A stretch of 64,000 nucleotides of DNA. Origin: Mycolicibacterium anyangense. Lineage in GTDB: Bacteria > Actinomycetota > Actinomycetes > Mycobacteriales > Mycobacteriaceae. The notes under the pieces were generated by a model. It was not told the DNA's origin. It made no database searches and was given only the letters and a program-made list of their open reading frames with translations. Of this stretch, positions 60,123 to 64,000 are shown piece after piece. Location: positions 1,612,001 to 1,676,000 of the forward strand of contig NZ_AP022620.1 in NCBI RefSeq assembly GCF_010731855.1, written 5' to 3'. The position numbers and the translations under genes were made by a program. How positions within the stretch are numbered: the stretch's first letter is position 1; each line of letters starts with the position of its first letter.

Positions 60123-60905
60123 TCACACCGACAGCAGTCGGTACAGCCCGATCAGGCCCACGACCACGATCACCGCCCGCAGCGCGTTCGGTGACAGCCG
60201 CCGTCCGTAGTGCGCGCCCAGCCAGCCGCCGATCAGCGATCCGACCGCGATCAGCCCCGCCGCCGCCCAGCTGATCCGGTCGAACGCCACCGCGGTGTAG
60301 GCCACCGCCGCGACGACGTTCACCAGCAGCGACAGCAGATTCTTGGCCGCGTTCATCCGTTGCATGTCCTCGGGCAGCAGCACGCCCATCACACCCATCA
60401 GCAGGATGCCCTGGGCGGCGGTGAAGTAGCCGCCGTACACCCCGACCGCGAACGTCCCGGCCACCAGTGCCGTCATCCGCGCCGCCGACACCTGATCGAC
60501 CGAGCGACCCGCCTCCTCGGCGCGCCGCCGTGCGTAGGCCTGAATCCGGGGCCCCAGCACCACCAGCGCCAGCGCACCGATCAGCAAGACGGGAACGATC
60601 TTGGTGAACACCTTCTCCGGTAGGTGCAGGAGCAGGAACGCCCCGATGCCCGCCCCGGTCAGCGAGGCAGGTATCTGCCAGCGCAGCCGGTTCCACTGCC
60701 CCGACAGCTCACGGCGGTAGCCCCACGTCCCGGACACCCCACCGGCCACCAGGCCGATCGCGTTCGACATGGTGGCCGTCACGGGCGGATAGCCCAGCGT
60801 CACCAGCGTCGGGAAGGTGATCAGCGTCCCGGACCCGACAAGTGAGTTGATCGCCCCCGCCCCCATGCCGGCCAGTGCGATCAGGATCATGTGGAGGACG
60901 GACAC
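60123..60905 (-). CDS. TauE/SafE-family membrane transporter
   Basis: Membrane protein of 260 residues with about seven to eight helices. The family start G-A-I-N-S-L-V-G-S-G-T-L-I-T-F-P near 18 and the second-half mirror G-V-Y-G-G-Y-F-T-A-A-Q-G near 155 are both present. TauE/SafE proteins are thought to export sulphite, sulphoacetate or related anions. The substrate here is not known. The start is GTG. The nitroreductase gene begins 112 bases away in the opposite direction. Confidence 0.9.
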   Translation of the reverse strand: MSVLHMILIALAGMGAGAINSLVGSGTLITFPTLVTLGYPPVTATMSNAIGLVAGGVSGTWGYRRELSGQWNRLRWQIPASLTGAGIGAFLLLHLPEKVFTKIVPVLLIGALALVVLGPRIQAYARRRAEEAGRSVDQVSAARMTALVAGTFAVGVYGGYFTAAQGILLMGVMGVLLPEDMQRMNAAKNLLSLLVNVVAAVAYTAVAFDRISWAAAGLIAVGSLIGGWLGAHYGRRLSPNALRAVIVVVGLIGLYRLLSV

Positions 60906-61017
60906 CCGACAACCCTAGGGGCCGGCGCCGACGCCCCCGAACGTCACCCCAGCGTTGGGCCGGGCGGGAACGCCCGAAACCTGTTCGCCCGCAAGCCTGC
61001 GCCGTAGCCTCGGATGC

Positions 61018-61701
61018 ATGAGCGACTCCCCTGGCCCCATTCCCACCACCGAGGAGGCGCTGGCCGCCCTCGACATGCCACTGGCCGAGGCGATGATGAC
61101 CCAGCGCGCCGTGCGCCGGGTCCGTCCCGACCCGGTCGACGACGCGATCGTGCTCAAGTGCATCGAGCTCGCTTTGCGCGCACCCACCGGATCAAACGGC
61201 CAGAACTGGGAATTCATCGTCGTCAAGGAACGGCACACCAAGGAGCAACTCGCCAAGCGCTATCGCCAGCCGTGGGCGATCTACGACAAGATCGGCAAGC
61301 GCCGCACCGCCGGCGACGAGTCGATGCAGAAGATCCTGCGAGCGGTGCAATGGCAGGTCGAGCACTTCACCGAGATCCCGGTGCTCGTCATCCCCTGCCT
61401 GCGCGGCGGCCGCCCGCCGTACCTGCCGGCACCGTTCGTCGCCGAGACCTCGTTCTTCGGCTCCATCTATCCCAGCGTGCAGAACCTGTTGCTGGCCGCG
61501 CGCGCAATGGGGTTGGGCGCCTCGCTGATCACCATGCCGCTGTGGAACGTCACCTCGGCCCGCAAGATTCTGGGTCTGCCGCTGGGCGTCACTCCGGTGT
61601 GCGTGGTCCCGCTCGGTTGGCCGAAGGGACGGTACGGCCCCACTACCCGCAAGCCCGTCGAGCAGGTGGTGCACCTTGAGAGTTACGGAAAGCGGTTGTA
61701 G
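61018..61701 (+). CDS. Nitroreductase-family FMN protein
   Basis: Protein of 227 residues of the nitroreductase fold. The FMN phosphate region is R-A-V-R-R-V-R-P-D-P near 30, with A-P-T-G-S-N-G-Q-N-W-E near 58. The N-L-L-L-A-A-R-A-M-G-L-G-A block near 160 and the C-terminal P-L-G-W-P-K-G near 201 follow. Such proteins reduce nitro groups, quinones or flavins in dimers. The ATG at 61018 is chosen by homology. It is convergent with the small secreted gene, with a hairpin at the junction. Confidence 0.9.
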   Translation: MSDSPGPIPTTEEALAALDMPLAEAMMTQRAVRRVRPDPVDDAIVLKCIELALRAPTGSNGQNWEFIVVKERHTKEQLAKRYRQPWAIYDKIGKRRTAGDESMQKILRAVQWQVEHFTEIPVLVIPCLRGGRPPYLPAPFVAETSFFGSIYPSVQNLLLAARAMGLGASLITMPLWNVTSARKILGLPLGVTPVCVVPLGWPKGRYGPTTRKPVEQVVHLESYGKRL

Positions 61702-61705
61702 CTCA

Positions 61706-61727
61706 ACGGCTGACGGCTCTCAGCCGT
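61706..61727. terminator. Hairpin between convergent genes
   Basis: ACGGCTGA and its exact complement TCAGCCGT enclose CGGCTC, 4 bases after the nitroreductase stop. The right arm overlaps the last codons of the small secreted gene. No T tract follows, so termination here is only likely. Confidence 0.4.
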
Positions 61728-61989
61728 GTCCGTGCCCACCGCCGCCACCGCCGCTGTCGCCGCCCGGATGCGCATTCCATCCGGGCTCGGCGACCTCGGC
61801 CTCGGTCAACTGGTCGCTGGTATCCGGGATGACCGTAGGGGCGCAGTCCATCGTGAAACTGTCCTCCTGGTCAGTCTCCTGACAGGCCAGTACCCGCGGC
61901 GCCGGAGCGGCCGCCACCCCCGACAGCACAGCCACAACGGGAGCACCCGCGATCACCAGGGCCGCAGCCCCCACCACAGCAAACCTCAT
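61720..61989 (-). CDS. Small secreted protein with Gly/His-rich end
   Basis: Exported protein of 89 residues. The signal peptide is M-R-F-A-V-V-G-A-A-A-L-V-I-A-G-A, with a probable cleavage near V-A-A-A-P. The mature part has two cysteines (L-A-C-Q-E, M-D-C-A-P), likely bridged, and ends in seven residues of Gly then G-H-G-H-G, which could bind metal. Function unknown. The start is the ATG at 61989; a TTG further upstream is less likely. The der gene begins beyond it on the same strand, with its end 50 bases upstream. Confidence 0.78.
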   Translation of the reverse strand: MRFAVVGAAALVIAGAPVVAVLSGVAAAPAPRVLACQETDQEDSFTMDCAPTVIPDTSDQLTEAEVAEPGWNAHPGGDSGGGGGGHGHG

Positions 61990-62039
61990 GGCTGCCAATC
62001 TACTGTGCGAACGCCGCGAGAACCCTTCTAACCGGCTTT

Positions 62040-63446
62040 TCAGCGCGGCTTGAGCTTGCGCTTCTCCCGAACCCGCACGTTGATCCGGATCGGCGTGCCG
62101 TCGAACCCGAAGGTCTCACGCAACCGTCGCTCCAGGAACCGCCGATAGCCGGCCTCCAGGAAACCGGAGGTGAACAGCACGAACGTGGGCGGGCGGGCGG
62201 TGGCCTGGGTGGCGAACAGGATCCGGGGCTGCTTACCGCCGCGCACCGGCGGCGGGGTGGCGGCGACGATCTCCTTGATCCAGGTGTTGAGCTGGCCAGT
62301 CGAGATGCGCTTGTCCCACGACTCCAGCGCCGTCTCCATCGCGGGCACCAGCTTCTGCACCGCCCGGCCGGTCATGGCCGAGATGTTCACCCGCGGCGCC
62401 CACTGCAACTGGTGCAATTGCAGATCGATCTCACGGTCGAGCAGATAGCGCCGGTCCTCGTCGACCAGATCCCACTTGTTGAACGCCAGTACCAGAGCGC
62501 GGCCCGCCTCGATCACCATCGTCAGCACCCGCTGGTCCTGCTCGGTGATCGGCTGGGAACCGTCGATCAGGACGATGCAGACCTCGGCGGCGTCAATGGC
62601 GCTGTGCGTGCGCACCGAGGCGTAGAACTCGTGACCGCTGGCCTGTCCCACCTTGCGGCGCAGCCCGGCGGTATCGACGAAACGCCATATCCTGCCGTCC
62701 AATTCGATCAGTGAGTCCACCGGATCCACGGTGGTGCCCGCCATGTCGTGAACCACCGACCGTTGCGCACCGGCCAGCCGGTTCAGCAGCGAGCTCTTGC
62801 CCACGTTGGGCTTGCCCACCAGGGCCACCCGGCGCGGACCGCCGGTGACGGAACCGACCTCGGAAATCTCGGGCAGCGAGGCCAGCACCTCGTCGAGCAG
62901 GTCGGCCACCCCACGCCCGTGTATCGCGCTGATTCCGTGTGGTTCACCCAGACCCAGTGACCATAGTGCGGCCGCCTCGGCTTCCATCTTCTCGTTGTCC
63001 ACCTTGTTGGCCGCCAGGAACACCGGCTTGCCCGAGCGGCGCAGGATCCTGGCCGCGGCCTCGTCACCGGAGGTGGCGCCGACGACGGCGTCGACCACGA
63101 AGATGATGGCGTCAGCGGTCTGCATGGCCACCGAGGCTTGCTCGGCCACCAGCTGCTGAAGACCCTTCGCGTCGGGTTCCCAGCCGCCGGTGTCCTGCAC
63201 CACGAACCGCCGTCCCGTCCAGGACGCGTCGTAGGACACCCGGTCGCGGGTCACTCCGGGAAGGTCCTGCACGACGGCCTCGCGGCGGCCCAGGATCCGG
63301 TTCACCAGGGTCGACTTGCCGACGTTGGGCCGGCCGACGACGGCGACCACCGGCGGCGGCGCGCCGCCCTCGTCGGATTCGTCGGCGAATCCGTCCTCGC
63401 CGAGTTCCCACTCGCTCTCGTCGGACCAGGTTCCGTCTTCGGTCAT
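62040..63446 (-). CDS. der: Ribosome-associated GTPase Der (EngA)
   Basis: Essential ribosome-assembly GTPase of 468 residues with two G domains in tandem and a KH-like C-terminus. Domain 1 has P-loop G-R-P-N-V-G-K-S-T near 38, D-T-G-G-W near 85 and N-K-V-D near 147. Domain 2 has G-K-P-N-V-G-K-S-S near 212, D-T-A-G-L near 259 and N-K-W-D near 325. The final K-R-K-L-K-P-R tail is basic. It overlaps the cmk stop by four bases, the conserved cmk-der arrangement of mycobacteria. Confidence 0.96.
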   Translation of the reverse strand: MTEDGTWSDESEWELGEDGFADESDEGGAPPPVVAVVGRPNVGKSTLVNRILGRREAVVQDLPGVTRDRVSYDASWTGRRFVVQDTGGWEPDAKGLQQLVAEQASVAMQTADAIIFVVDAVVGATSGDEAAARILRRSGKPVFLAANKVDNEKMEAEAAALWSLGLGEPHGISAIHGRGVADLLDEVLASLPEISEVGSVTGGPRRVALVGKPNVGKSSLLNRLAGAQRSVVHDMAGTTVDPVDSLIELDGRIWRFVDTAGLRRKVGQASGHEFYASVRTHSAIDAAEVCIVLIDGSQPITEQDQRVLTMVIEAGRALVLAFNKWDLVDEDRRYLLDREIDLQLHQLQWAPRVNISAMTGRAVQKLVPAMETALESWDKRISTGQLNTWIKEIVAATPPPVRGGKQPRILFATQATARPPTFVLFTSGFLEAGYRRFLERRLRETFGFDGTPIRINVRVREKRKLKPR

Positions 63447-64000
63447 CGCATCGCTCCGCTTCGCTGCTCGACGAGTTCGACCAACCGGGCCACCACCTCG
63501 TCCTGGGTCATGTCGCTGGTGTCGACGATGAGCGCATCGTGGGCGGGCCGCAACGGCGACACCGCCCGGGTGGAGTCCAGGTGATCGCGGCGGCGCACAT
63601 CAGCCAGCACGGTCTCGTAGTCGTCGCCCAGGCCAGCACCGATGTTCTGGTCGTTGCGCCGTCGCGCCCTGGTCTCGGCCGAGGCGGTGAGGAAGATCTT
63701 GACGTCGGCATCGGGCAGCACGACGGTGCCGATGTCACGGCCCTCGACGACCACGTTGTCCGACCCCGAGGCCAGCTCTCGCTGCAGCGCCACCAACTTC
63801 TCGCGCACCCGCGGTACCGCCGAGACCGCCGAGACCGCACGGGTCACCGCGTCACCGCGGATCTCGGCCGAAACGTCCTCGCCGGCAAGGTAAGCGCGGT
63901 CGACATCGGGGTCATGGCCCACCGACAGCGGTACGTCGGCGGCTGCCGCGATCGCCGCCGGATCGTCCAGATCCACCTCGGCGCGCAGCATCGCCAGCGT
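63443..64000 (-). CDS. cmk: Cytidylate kinase, 5' part outside window
   Basis: C-terminal 185 residues of CMP/dCMP kinase, cut by the right edge of the window, so the P-loop is not seen. Conserved parts are the L-R-x-x-V mid region, [11 protein letters not shown] (substrate site), K-I-F-L-T-A-S, R-A-R-R-R and the lid arginines in [10 protein letters not shown]. The TGA overlaps the der start (ATGA), so the two are coupled. Assignment is strengthened by that order. Confidence 0.93.
   Translation of the reverse strand, partial: TLAMLRAEVDLDDPAAIAAAADVPLSVGHDPDVDRAYLAGEDVSAEIRGDAVTRAVSAVSAVPRVREKLVALQRELASGSDNVVVEGRDIGTVVLPDADVKIFLTASAETRARRRNDQNIGAGLGDDYETVLADVRRRDHLDSTRAVSPLRPAHDALIVDTSDMTQDEVVARLVELVEQRSGAMR

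Overview
The window is high-GC actinobacterial DNA, and the gene content points to a mycobacterium, most likely an environmental Mycolicibacterium. It carries an MPT64 orthologue, an MceA-type protein, a long (Icl2-type) isocitrate lyase, an LLM (F420-type) oxidoreductase, a DesA-type acyl desaturase, a DUF2993/LmeA-type protein, and a cyclase-like/MscS gene pair arranged like M. tuberculosis Rv2435c-Rv2434c. I could run no searches, so family names rest on motifs and remembered homologues.

Layout. 1-7.5 kb: an edge-truncated carboxylesterase, a coupled pair of SMR exporters, an MFS exporter, malQ, a NUDIX hydrolase, an LLM oxidoreductase and a SnoaL-like protein. 7.5-11.1 kb: a receptor-type class III cyclase homologue with a degenerate active site, coupled to an MscS channel with a cyclic-nucleotide-binding domain. 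11.1-23.8 kb: eleven tightly packed minus-strand genes forming one apparent operon. It encodes a peptide-family ABC importer (fused double ATPase, two permeases, binding lipoprotein), a cysteine hydrolase, a metallo-beta-lactamase-fold hydrolase, an allantoinase, a racemase-like protein, an allantoicase, an HRI1-like protein and an isopenicillin-N-synthase-type dioxygenase. A divergent TetR gene follows, with repeats and a perfect palindrome in between. I read this as a ureide (allantoin) uptake and breakdown operon.

23.8-36.3 kb: a Ser/Thr kinase, a bacterial (6-4) photolyase of the FeS-BCP class, two secreted proteins, an NDH-2-like flavoprotein, a DUF2993 protein, a PAP2 membrane protein that overlaps it on the opposite strand, a TetR regulator, dtd, an aldehyde dehydrogenase and an enoyl-CoA hydratase homologue. 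36.3-45.5 kb: a C40-like peptidase and an orphan mceA-type gene between AT-rich spacers, icl2 with a DUF1295 gene that seems to use a CTG start, an HNH-family protein, and a TetR/Rieske oxygenase/DapB-fold cluster. 45.8-57.7 kb: a purine-type NCS2 permease, mpt64, a methyltransferase, an amine oxidase, an App1-type phosphatase, secreted proteins, DesA, a GH16 protein, a hydrolase-LuxR fusion and a second methyltransferase.

57.7-60 kb is a degraded stretch with a PGRS-like fragment and a short-chain-dehydrogenase remnant. It ends at a tRNA-Pro with its own terminator. 60-64 kb holds a TauE/SafE protein, a nitroreductase, a small secreted protein, der and the 3' part of cmk.

Functional links: the importer and hydrolases at 11-23 kb would deliver glyoxylate and nitrogen from ureides. 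The cyclase-like receptor and cNMP-domain channel look like one signalling module. The Rieske/DapB-fold/TetR group and the aldehyde dehydrogenase/hydratase pair look like separate catabolic units.
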